A stretch of DNA of 64,000 nucleotides from Hoeflea phototrophica DFL-43 (GTDB taxonomy: Bacteria > Pseudomonadota > Alphaproteobacteria > Rhizobiales > Rhizobiaceae), in contig NZ_CM002917.1 in assembly GCF_000154705.2 (NCBI RefSeq), positions 3,669,853 through 3,733,852 of the forward strand, in the 5' to 3' direction. Numbering within the stretch: the first letter of the stretch is position 1; every line of letters starts with the position of its first letter. The position numbers and the translations under genes are program-made. Shown piece after piece: positions 51,542 to 59,223 of this stretch. The notes below the pieces were generated by a model. The model worked only from the letters and a program-made list of their open reading frames with translations. It was not told where the DNA came from and searched no databases.

Positions 51542-54500
51542 TGGCGACGATCCTGCTCGGTCTCGCCGGCGCCTCGCTTGGCGGCGGATTGTTCGGCCCC
51601 GGCCTTGGCGTCGTCGCCGGACGGGCGATCGGGGCGCTGGCCGGATCGCTGATCGACCAGGCCATTGTCGGCGCGCTCACGCCGCCGGTCGAACGCACCG
51701 GGCCGAGGCTCACCACCACCGACATCCAGGACGCCACCGAAGGCGCACCGATCGACCGGCTGCACGGCCGGGCACGGCTGACCGGCCACATGATCTGGGC
51801 CACCCGCTTTGAGGAACAGGTGACCACCGAGACCTCCGGCGGCAAGGGCTTTGGCGGGCCGAAGGTGACGACCACCACCTATGCCTATTTCGGCAATTTC
51901 GCTGTGGCGCTGTGCGAGGGGCCGGTCGCAGGCATCGGCCGGATCTGGGCCGACGGCAAGGAAATCGATCAGACCGAAATCGAGTTCCGCTTCCATTCCG
52001 GCAGCGAGACGCAAATGCCTGATCCGCTGATCGAAGCCAAGGAAGGTCAGGCGCCGCCCTATCGCGGCGTCGCCTATATCGTGTTCGAGCGGCTGGCGCT
52101 CGCCAGTTACGGCAACCGCTTTCCTCAAGTGTCGGTCGAGGTGTTCCGCCCGCCCGGCGATCTGGAAACAGCGCTTCCGGGCGTCGCCATCATCGGCGGC
52201 AACGAGTTCGGCTTCGACACGCAACGGGTGAACGAGGGCGCCGGAAACACCTTTGCCGGAACGAGCGAAGAGCGGCCGCTCAACCGTCACCAGACGATTG
52301 CGGCAACCGATTGGGCGGCCTCGATCGACCGGCTGCAGATGCTTTGCCCCAATGCCAAGAGCGTCATGCTGGTGGCCCCTTGGTTCGGCGACGATCTTCG
52401 GTGCGGGCAGTGCACGATCCGGCCCAAGGTCGACGACGACGCCAAGCAAACCAGCCCGCATCTCTGGACCGTGAGCGGGCTGACCCGCGACACGGCGCTG
52501 GTGATCAGCAAGGTCGGCGGCAGGCCCGCCTATGGCGGCTCGGCCAATGATGCGAGCCTGATCCGGGCGATCCAGGATCTGAAAGCGCGCGGGCTGAAGG
52601 TGACGCTTCTGCCTTTCATCATGATGGACATCGCCGCCGGCAACGCGCTCGCCAATCCCTGGTCGGACAATGCGGCCACCATCGGCCAGCCGCTCTATCC
52701 CTGGCGCGGACGCATCACCGGTTCACCTGCAGTGGGCTATGCCGGAAGCGTCGACAAGACCGCCACAGCCGCGGCCCAGGTGGCGGCGTTTCTGGGAACA
52801 GCAGCGCCAAGTCACTTCTCCGGGTCCGGCACGGCGATCGCCTATTCGGGACCGGCGGAATGGTCCTATCGCCGCTTCATCCTGCACCATGCGCGATTGG
52901 CGCAACTGGCTGGCGGCGTCGACAGCTTCCTGATCGGTTCGGAGATGGTGGCGCTGACGCAATTGCGCTCGGGCGCCTCGACCTATCCCTTTGTCGACGG
53001 GCTGGTTGCGCTCTTGAGTGACTGCCGCTCCATTCTCGGCGCGGGAACGGACATCGGCTATTCGGCCGACTGGAGCGAATATCATTCGCACCGCCCGGCA
53101 GACGGATCAGGCGACGTCTATTTCAATCTCGATCCGCTCTGGGCGCATGCCGATTGCGATTTCATCGGCATCGACAATTACTTTCCATTGAGCGACTGGC
53201 GCGACGGCTCCGGCCATCTCGATCTCGCCCTTGATCACGGCCCGACCGGCCGCTCCTCGATCCACGACCAGGCCTATTTGCGCGCGAACATCGAGGGCGG
53301 GGAATATTTCGACTGGTACTATGCCAGCCAGGCCGCGCGCGACGCGCAAGACCGGACACCGATCACAGACGGCCTGGCGGCCAAGCACTGGGTGTTCCGC
53401 CAGAAGGACATTCGCAACTGGTGGCTCAACCCGCACTACAATCGCCCGGCCGGTGTGGAGGCCGGCGCGCCGACCGGCTGGACGGCGCAGTCCAAGCCGG
53501 TCCGCTTCATCGAATTCGGCTGCCCGGCGGTCGACAAGGGCGCCAACCAGCCCAATGTCTTTGTCGATCCGAAATCGAGCGAGAGCTTCTACCCGCATTA
53601 CTCCAATGGCGCGCGCGACGACGCCATGCAGCGGGCCTGGCTGGAGGCGATGATCGGATACTGGTCGGGCGCGGCCAACCCGGCCTCAAACGTCTATGCC
53701 GGGCCGATGATCGATCTGGCGAACAGCAACGCCTGGTCCTGGGACGCGAGGCTGTGGCCGGATTTTCCGCTGACCGGCGACTGGGGCGACGCGCCCAATT
53801 GGGAAACCGGTCACTGGCTGGTCGGCCGCGCCGGCACCGCGCCGGCGCTGGAGACCATCCGGGCTATCCTCAAGGATGCGGGTTTTGCCGACTATCTGAT
53901 CGAGGCCACGCCCGTGGGCGCCGATGGCGTGACGGCGGGAAACCTGACCAGCCCGCGCGCCATGCTCGACGCGCTGCGCCCGGTGTTCCAGTTCGACGCG
54001 GTCGAATCCGATGGGCTGATCAAGTTTCTCTCCCGCCACGGCCACGCCCCGGCGCTGACCATCACCGAACAGGATCTGGTGGCCGATCCCGAGGACCCGG
54101 TCCGCTACCGCCTGACCCGGACCCAGGAGACCGAACTGCCGGCGGCGGTGAAGATCCGCTATGGCGATCCGGGCCGAGACGACCAGCCGGCCGGCGCCGA
54201 GGCAAGGCGTGCGGCCGGCGGCGGCCGCAAGATCAGCGAGTTCTCGCCGCCGGTGCTGCTGGCCGAAAACCTCGCCGCACTTGCTGCCGAACGCGAGCTG
54301 CATGCGGCCTGGACGGCGCGCGAACAGGCGAGTTTCGCGCTGCCGCCAAAATATCTGGCGCTCGACCCCGGCGACGTGATCGACTTTGTGCCTGCCGGCA
54401 TGACGCTCAAAGCGAGCGACATCGGCGATGCCGGTGCGCGGCAGGTCGAGGCGTTCCGCGTCGACAGGCTGGCGCGCGGATCCGCACCGCTGCCCAGATC

Positions 54501-55467
54501 CGCAAGCCCGCCCAGGCCGGCGCCCACAACCCGGCCGGCATCGGTGGTGTTTGTCGACGGCCCGCTGCTGGGCGACGAGGATTCCGGCCATGCCGGCTAT
54601 GCGGCCGGGATCATGCTGCCCTTTGGCGGTGGCATCGCGCTGTGGCGGTCGCCCGGCGACAGCGGCTTCACGCTTGATAGCCTGTTGAATGCGCCGGCCA
54701 TTCTGGGCGAGACCACCGGTGATTTCCATTCAGGCCCGGTCTGGCGCTGGGACCGGGTCAACACGCTGCATCTGCGGCTGGCGCGCGGTACGCTGTCGTC
54801 TGCCACCGAAGAGCTGGTGCTGAACGGCGCCAACGCGCTGATGGTTGAAAACCAGGATGGCGAATTGGAGCTTCTGCAATTTACGACCGCGACCGCGACC
54901 GGACCCTTTGAATGGGCGCTGACCGGCTTGCTGCGCGGCCAGAAGGGCAGCGAGCATGCGATGCGCGATCCGGTGCCCGCCGGCGCGCGGGTGGTGGCGG
55001 TCAATTCAGCACTTCGTCAGACCGCACTGCCCTCGGAGCTGATCGGCCTGCCGCTCAACTGGCGGAGCGGCCCGGCCAATCTCGACATCGCCTCGGATGG
55101 ATTTACCGAGCAGCAGGTGACGCTGTCGGCCAAAGGGCTCAGACCGCTGGCACCTGCGCATCTGCGCGCCGTCACCTCGCCTGCGGGCGATACCGCGATC
55201 AGCTGGATCCGGCGCACCCGCATCAGCGGCGACAGCTGGGATCAGCCGGACGTGCCGCTTGGCGAAGAGGCCGAGGCCTACGAGGTCGACATTCTCGACG
55301 GGCTGGGCGCGCCGGTGCGCACCATCGCCAGCTCTTCGCCATCCGCCGTCTACACCGCCACCCAGCGCGCCAGCGACGGGATCGCTGCGCCCTTCGACAT
55401 CGCCGTCACCCAGCTTTCGGCCAGCTATGGCCGGGGCATTGCAAAGAGGATCACCGTCCATGCCTGA
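51541..55467 (+). CDS. Tail tip/host specificity protein with TIM-barrel domain (GTA g15 type)
   Basis: The protein is 1308 residues. The N-terminus (LGLAGASLGGGLFGPGLGVV) is hydrophobic. The GTA TIM-barrel-like part covers roughly residues 230-690, with the carbohydrate-active look of FIGIDNYFPLSDWRDGSGHL and YFDWYYASQAARDAQDRTPI. A phage-tail_3 domain and a receptor-facing C-terminal part follow (NSALRQTALPSELIGLPLN). The start at 51541 shares one base with the NlpC gene stop. It forms the central baseplate megatron. Confidence 0.9.
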   Translation: MATILLGLAGASLGGGLFGPGLGVVAGRAIGALAGSLIDQAIVGALTPPVERTGPRLTTTDIQDATEGAPIDRLHGRARLTGHMIWATRFEEQVTTETSGGKGFGGPKVTTTTYAYFGNFAVALCEGPVAGIGRIWADGKEIDQTEIEFRFHSGSETQMPDPLIEAKEGQAPPYRGVAYIVFERLALASYGNRFPQVSVEVFRPPGDLETALPGVAIIGGNEFGFDTQRVNEGAGNTFAGTSEERPLNRHQTIAATDWAASIDRLQMLCPNAKSVMLVAPWFGDDLRCGQCTIRPKVDDDAKQTSPHLWTVSGLTRDTALVISKVGGRPAYGGSANDASLIRAIQDLKARGLKVTLLPFIMMDIAAGNALANPWSDNAATIGQPLYPWRGRITGSPAVGYAGSVDKTATAAAQVAAFLGTAAPSHFSGSGTAIAYSGPAEWSYRRFILHHARLAQLAGGVDSFLIGSEMVALTQLRSGASTYPFVDGLVALLSDCRSILGAGTDIGYSADWSEYHSHRPADGSGDVYFNLDPLWAHADCDFIGIDNYFPLSDWRDGSGHLDLALDHGPTGRSSIHDQAYLRANIEGGEYFDWYYASQAARDAQDRTPITDGLAAKHWVFRQKDIRNWWLNPHYNRPAGVEAGAPTGWTAQSKPVRFIEFGCPAVDKGANQPNVFVDPKSSESFYPHYSNGARDDAMQRAWLEAMIGYWSGAANPASNVYAGPMIDLANSNAWSWDARLWPDFPLTGDWGDAPNWETGHWLVGRAGTAPALETIRAILKDAGFADYLIEATPVGADGVTAGNLTSPRAMLDALRPVFQFDAVESDGLIKFLSRHGHAPALTITEQDLVADPEDPVRYRLTRTQETELPAAVKIRYGDPGRDDQPAGAEARRAAGGGRKISEFSPPVLLAENLAALAAERELHAAWTAREQASFALPPKYLALDPGDVIDFVPAGMTLKASDIGDAGARQVEAFRVDRLARGSAPLPRSASPPRPAPTTRPASVVFVDGPLLGDEDSGHAGYAAGIMLPFGGGIALWRSPGDSGFTLDSLLNAPAILGETTGDFHSGPVWRWDRVNTLHLRLARGTLSSATEELVLNGANALMVENQDGELELLQFTTATATGPFEWALTGLLRGQKGSEHAMRDPVPAGARVVAVNSALRQTALPSELIGLPLNWRSGPANLDIASDGFTEQQVTLSAKGLRPLAPAHLRAVTSPAGDTAISWIRRTRISGDSWDQPDVPLGEEAEAYEVDILDGLGAPVRTIASSSPSAVYTATQRASDGIAAPFDIAVTQLSASYGRGIAKRITVHA

Positions 55468-56512
55468 CCAGACCGCCAATCTCGCCCTGCCGCTCCTCGC
55501 TGCCAGCCAGGCGCAAAAGCACGTGACCCACAATGAGTCACTCACTGATCTGGACGCCCTGGTGCAGATCTCGGTTCTTGACCGCAATCTGACAGCACCT
55601 CCCGGCGGCGCGACAGAGGGCGACCGCTATATTCCCGCCAGCCCCGCGACCGGCGCCTGGGCCGGTCAGGAGAACAGGATCGCGGTCTCGCGCGACGGCG
55701 GCTGGGTGTTTTACACGCCCCGCGAAGGCTGGCTTGCCTGGGTGGCCGATGAGGACACGCTGATCGCCTGGGATGGCGGGGCCTGGACTGGCGCGGGCGG
55801 GGCGAACGCCGCGCTCGTGACGCTGGGGGTGAATGCCAGTGCGGACTGGACAAACCGGCTTTCGGTCACGGCGCCGTCGGTTCTGTTCAACAGCGAGACA
55901 GACGACATCAATGCCACGCTGAACAAGCAGGCGGCGGGCGATGACGCGCGCTTTACCTTCCAGACGGGATTTTCCACCCGCGCGCTGTTCGGTCTGTTGG
56001 CAAATGATGATTTTACCCTCAAGGTCACCCCGGATGGATCGGTCTTTCATGACGCGATGGTGGTCGACAAGGACACCGGAGGCGTGTCGTTTCCGAATAT
56101 GTGCCGCTTCTCGGCCTACCTCAATTACGATCACTATGCGGCGACAAGCTATGTGACCACGGACCTCAACAACGAGGATCTGGACATCGGAAATGTCTTT
56201 GCATCGGGAACCTTCACCGCGCCTCGAACGGCTTCATACCTGCTGGGCTACACAATGGGCTGGACACAGAACGGAACCAACCTTCCTGCCAACTGTCACG
56301 GCCGGCTCCTTGTCAATGGGACGGACGAGCTGTTGCCGGCAGCCGATCAGGGAACAACGGCCGCGGCGAACTCCGGGAAGATCATCCTGGCCTGCACCGG
56401 CCTCGTGCCACTGATGGCGGGAGACACCGTGCAGCTTCAGCACAAGTTCTCCAGCACCGACGGCTACGCCTCGGCCGGCATCACCCGCTTCTGGGGGGAG
56501 ATGGTGGCTTAG
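55460..56512 (+). CDS. Tail fibre protein, DUF2793 with C1q-like end
   Basis: The protein is 350 residues from the ATG at 55460. The N-terminal DUF2793 domain is clear (LPLLAASQAQKHVTHNESLT, then GDRYIPASPATGAWAGQEN). The last 150 residues form a beta-rich, C1q/TNF-like receptor-binding head (FRTASYLLGYT-like segments and TVQLQHKFSSTDGYASAGIT). This is the likely host-range determinant and is separate from the megatron. Confidence 0.83.
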   Translation: MPDQTANLALPLLAASQAQKHVTHNESLTDLDALVQISVLDRNLTAPPGGATEGDRYIPASPATGAWAGQENRIAVSRDGGWVFYTPREGWLAWVADEDTLIAWDGGAWTGAGGANAALVTLGVNASADWTNRLSVTAPSVLFNSETDDINATLNKQAAGDDARFTFQTGFSTRALFGLLANDDFTLKVTPDGSVFHDAMVVDKDTGGVSFPNMCRFSAYLNYDHYAATSYVTTDLNNEDLDIGNVFASGTFTAPRTASYLLGYTMGWTQNGTNLPANCHGRLLVNGTDELLPAADQGTTAAANSGKIILACTGLVPLMAGDTVQLQHKFSSTDGYASAGITRFWGEMVA

Positions 56513-56522
56513 GCCAATCAGC

Positions 56523-56645
56523 CTATCCGAATTGAAGATAGAGGAAGAGGAACACCAAAAACGCGATCCCGATGGCGCCACCCACATAGGAGCGCCAGGT
56601 GACCGGAGGTCCAGCATAATCCTCTGATTTTTCGTATCCGCTCAT
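56523..56645 (-). CDS. Small membrane protein, opposite to the late operon
   Basis: A 40-residue frame has a polar N-terminus (MSGYEKSEDYAGPPVTWRSY) and one helix (VGGAIGIAFLVFLFLYLQFG). It lies directly after the fibre gene on the other strand. No strong ribosome site is seen. A conversion or exclusion peptide is possible; confidence rests on the clear topology only. Confidence 0.45.
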   Translation of the reverse strand: MSGYEKSEDYAGPPVTWRSYVGGAIGIAFLVFLFLYLQFG

Positions 56646-56836
56646 GACAGCGAGAATACCACGAATGCGGAAGCTGCGCCAACAAGTGAACGATGGACGG
56701 ATGGACCGGGGCTTGCGCTCCGGTCGGCGGGCAAGTCGCCAAACCAGATCCGCCGGACAGCAAGATGAGTTAACCGTCACCACCCGCCGCCTCTTTCGAG
56801 GCAGGTGGAGGGTGACCGACAGCTGGTTAATTCGAC

Positions 56837-57022
56837 ATGAAAGACATTCGATGCGGGAAATGTTCGGCCCTCTTGTTCAGGGCTGGACAGAACGCCACTT
56901 TGGGCGATATCGAAATCAAGTGCCGCCGTTGCGGCACCATCAATCATCTGAGGCCAGCCGAGCCCGCGACCGAACGCCAGGAGCGTCGATCAAGGAGCTC
57001 AGACATTGTCAAATCCGGTTAA
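56837..57022 (+). CDS. com: Com-type zinc-finger translational regulator
   Basis: The protein is 61 residues. It has two Cys pairs, IRCGKC and EIKCRRCGTINH, in the arrangement of Mu Com, which binds zinc and opens the mom mRNA for translation. Here the gene downstream, overlapping by 17 bp, encodes an adenine methyltransferase instead of Mom. The same coupling is therefore likely used for DNA methylation. Confidence 0.82.
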   Translation: MKDIRCGKCSALLFRAGQNATLGDIEIKCRRCGTINHLRPAEPATERQERRSRSSDIVKSG

Positions 57023-57809
57023 ACCTATCTCGCCGCCAGCCGCCTATATCGGTGGCAAACGCATCCTCGCCAAGGCAATCATTGAGCGAATCAATGCCAC
57101 ACCGCACACCGGCTACGCAGAGCCCTTTGTCGGCATGGGCGGTGTGTTTCTGCGCCGAGCGAGCAAGCCCAGGACCGAGGTGATCAACGACTTCAATGGT
57201 GAGGTCGCCAATTTGTTCCGGATCCTGCAGCGGCATTACCCGCAGTTCATGGAAACGCTCAAATTCCAGATCACGTCGCGGCGCGAGTTTCAGCGCCTGG
57301 TCGGCTGCGATCCGGCAACCCTCACCGATCTCGAACGCGCCGCCCGCTTCCTCTATCTCCAGCGGCTGAGTTTCGGTGGCAAGGTCACCGGTCAGAATTT
57401 TGGCGTCGCCAAGGATGGCGGCGGCCGCTTCAACATCACCCGCCTCGGGCCAGTGTTGGAAGACATTCACGAGCGCATGGCCGGCGTCGTCATCGAGCAG
57501 CTCGATTGGCGCGATTTCCTCAAACGCTGGGACCGGCCGGGCATGCTGTTTTATCTCGACCCGCCCTATTACGGGAACGAAGACGACTATGGTCCGGGCA
57601 TGTTCTCAAGATCGGATTTCGAGGAAATGGCAGCCACTTTGAAGGGGCTTCGAGGCGGCGTCATACTGTCTTTGAACGACCGTCCCGAGGTGCGTGCGAT
57701 CTTTAAAGGCTTCGCGATCAAGGCGATCGACTGCACTTACTCGATCGCCGGCGGTGTTGGTAAAAAGGTTAAGGAGGTCATTGTTTCGAAACAGGCAAAC
57801 AAACGTTGA
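57006..57809 (+). CDS. DNA adenine methyltransferase, D12 (Dam-like) class
   Basis: The protein is 267 residues from a TTG at 57006 with AAGGAG upstream; no ATG fits. Motifs are YIGGKRILAKAI, AEPFVGMGGVFLRR (SAM binding) and LFYLDPPYYGNEDDYG (catalytic DPPY). It would methylate adenine in phage DNA late in infection to evade restriction. It is the last phage gene, in the place of Mu mom, and overlaps com. The weak TTG start fits translational control by Com. Confidence 0.88.
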   Translation: MSNPVKPISPPAAYIGGKRILAKAIIERINATPHTGYAEPFVGMGGVFLRRASKPRTEVINDFNGEVANLFRILQRHYPQFMETLKFQITSRREFQRLVGCDPATLTDLERAARFLYLQRLSFGGKVTGQNFGVAKDGGGRFNITRLGPVLEDIHERMAGVVIEQLDWRDFLKRWDRPGMLFYLDPPYYGNEDDYGPGMFSRSDFEEMAATLKGLRGGVILSLNDRPEVRAIFKGFAIKAIDCTYSIAGGVGKKVKEVIVSKQANKR

Positions 57810-57891
57810 ACTGAGCTACCCCCCGAAATTTGGACACTGACATAAGCTACGATTTGCAGTCTGCTGATCTTCGACGAGAAGGAGATCAGAG

Positions 57892-58185
57892 ATGTCGAAA
57901 CGCAAGCAACACGCGCCTGAGTTCAAAGCGAAGGTCGCGCTGGAAGCCCTGAAGGGCGAGGAAACCGCCGCTGAGTTGGCGAGCCGGTTCGGGGTGCATC
58001 CAACGATGATCCATCAATGGAAACGTGCGCTCCTTGAGGGCGCGTCCGGCGTGTTCGAACGCGGCGGTCGAAAGAAGCCCGAGATCGACGAGGAGCAGGT
58101 GAAGGAACTCCACGCCAAGATCGGGGAGCTGGCCGTGGCCAACTCTTTTTTGGAAAGAAAGCTGAAGCCATGGGGCGGGAAGTGA
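57892..58185 (+). CDS. IS3-family transposase OrfA (HTH)
   Basis: The protein is 97 residues. The helix-turn-helix reads EETAAELASRFGVHPTMIHQ, followed by a leucine-zipper-like segment (EEQVKELHAKIGELAVANSF). It binds the IS ends. It overlaps OrfB by 16 bp in another frame, and a frameshift gives the active OrfAB fusion. Confidence 0.9.
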   Translation: MSKRKQHAPEFKAKVALEALKGEETAAELASRFGVHPTMIHQWKRALLEGASGVFERGGRKKPEIDEEQVKELHAKIGELAVANSFLERKLKPWGGK

Positions 58186-59045
58186 GGCGCGGCATGGTCG
58201 AACCCGATCACCCCCAGCTGTCGATAGGCCAGCAGTGCAAGCTGCTGTCGATCGCGCGCTCGTCCTTCTACTACACGCCTAAGGGCGAGACCGAGCAGAA
58301 CCTCGACCTGATGCGTCAAATCGACGAGCAGTTCCTTGAAACGCCGTTCTTCGGCGTCCGGCAGATGACCTGGCATCTGCGCAACGATGGCCATCTGGTG
58401 AACGAGAAACGGATACGCCGGTTGATGCGCCTGATGGGGTTGATGCCGATCTATCAGAAACCCAATACCAGCAGGCCGGCGAAAGGGCACAAGACCTATC
58501 CCTACCTGCTGAAAGGACTGCGCGTGGATCGACCGAACCAGGTCTGGTGCTCGGACATCACCTACCTGCCCATGCGGCGTGGCTTTCTCTACCTCGTCGC
58601 CATCATGGACTGGCACACCCGTAAGGTTCTGGCCTGGCGCGTCTCGAATACGCTGGAGGCCGACTTCTGTGTCGAGGCGCTGAATGAGGCCATCCACAAG
58701 TTCGGCCAGCCGGAGATCATGAATACAGACCAGGGCAGCCAGTTCACATCCTTCGCCTGGACGGACCGCTTGCGCCGGACCGGCGTGCGCATCTCGATGG
58801 ATGGAAAGGGGCGGTTCCTCGACAATATTTTCATCGAGCGCCTGTGGCGGACGCTGAAATATGAATGTGTCTACCTGCATGCCTGGGAGACCGGATCAGA
58901 AGCGAAGGCGGGCATCCGCAAATGGATGACGTTCTACAACCATCAACGCCCACACTCAGCCCTTGGTGGAAGACCACCTGCCGTGGTCTATTGGCTGGGA
59001 AAAGACGAAACCCAACCCGATCAGCAAGTGCAAAGAGTAGCTTAA
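58170..59045 (+). CDS. IS3-family transposase OrfB (DDE integrase core)
   Basis: The protein is 291 residues. The catalytic residues are seen in VWCSDITYLP, IMNTDQGSQFTS and FIERLWRTLKYECVYLH, with the HTH_21 segment (FFGVRQMTWHLRNDGHLVNE) before them. The frame is intact, so the element may be active. Confidence 0.92.
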   Translation: MGREVRRGMVEPDHPQLSIGQQCKLLSIARSSFYYTPKGETEQNLDLMRQIDEQFLETPFFGVRQMTWHLRNDGHLVNEKRIRRLMRLMGLMPIYQKPNTSRPAKGHKTYPYLLKGLRVDRPNQVWCSDITYLPMRRGFLYLVAIMDWHTRKVLAWRVSNTLEADFCVEALNEAIHKFGQPEIMNTDQGSQFTSFAWTDRLRRTGVRISMDGKGRFLDNIFIERLWRTLKYECVYLHAWETGSEAKAGIRKWMTFYNHQRPHSALGGRPPAVVYWLGKDETQPDQQVQRVA

Positions 59046-59223
59046 TTTACGCCAGAAACTGTCCAACGAATGGGGAGTAGCTCAAACCTCGACAATTTTA
59101 GTGGTTTCGTTATCAACTCGTTTGCCTGCGTTGGTTCTATGGATTATCGATGAAGCTGGACTTGGGAAGGTGTTTTGCGCCCTATCGCAGGTCTTTTGAG
59201 CATTCTTGAATAGGATACTGATT

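Larger units (their letters stand above)
22771..57809. mobile_element. Mu-like transposable prophage with siphovirus tail
   Basis: The run of phage genes goes from an S24 repressor (minus strand) to Com and an adenine methyltransferase. It includes MuA- and MuB-type transposition proteins, the Mu head set (gp27, gp28, gp29, F, I, T, G types), a long-tail module with tape measure and a GTA-like tail tip. Limits given are the outermost phage genes. The true ends should lie within 22600-22770 on the left and shortly after 57809 on the right, now disturbed by an IS3-family element. I could not find matching TG/CA ends with a 5-bp duplication. All structural genes are open; one cargo gene interrupts the head block. 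Confidence 0.92.
57812..59084 (+). mobile_element. IS3-family insertion sequence
   Basis: The element is 1273 bp. Its inverted ends begin TGAGCTACCCCCC (57812) and end with the complement of TGAGCTACTCCCC (59084). AAC occurs at both borders (57809-57811 and 59085-59087), the 3-bp duplication usual for IS3. It has two overlapping transposase frames. It landed right at the stop codon of the phage methyltransferase gene, leaving that gene intact. Confidence 0.9.
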
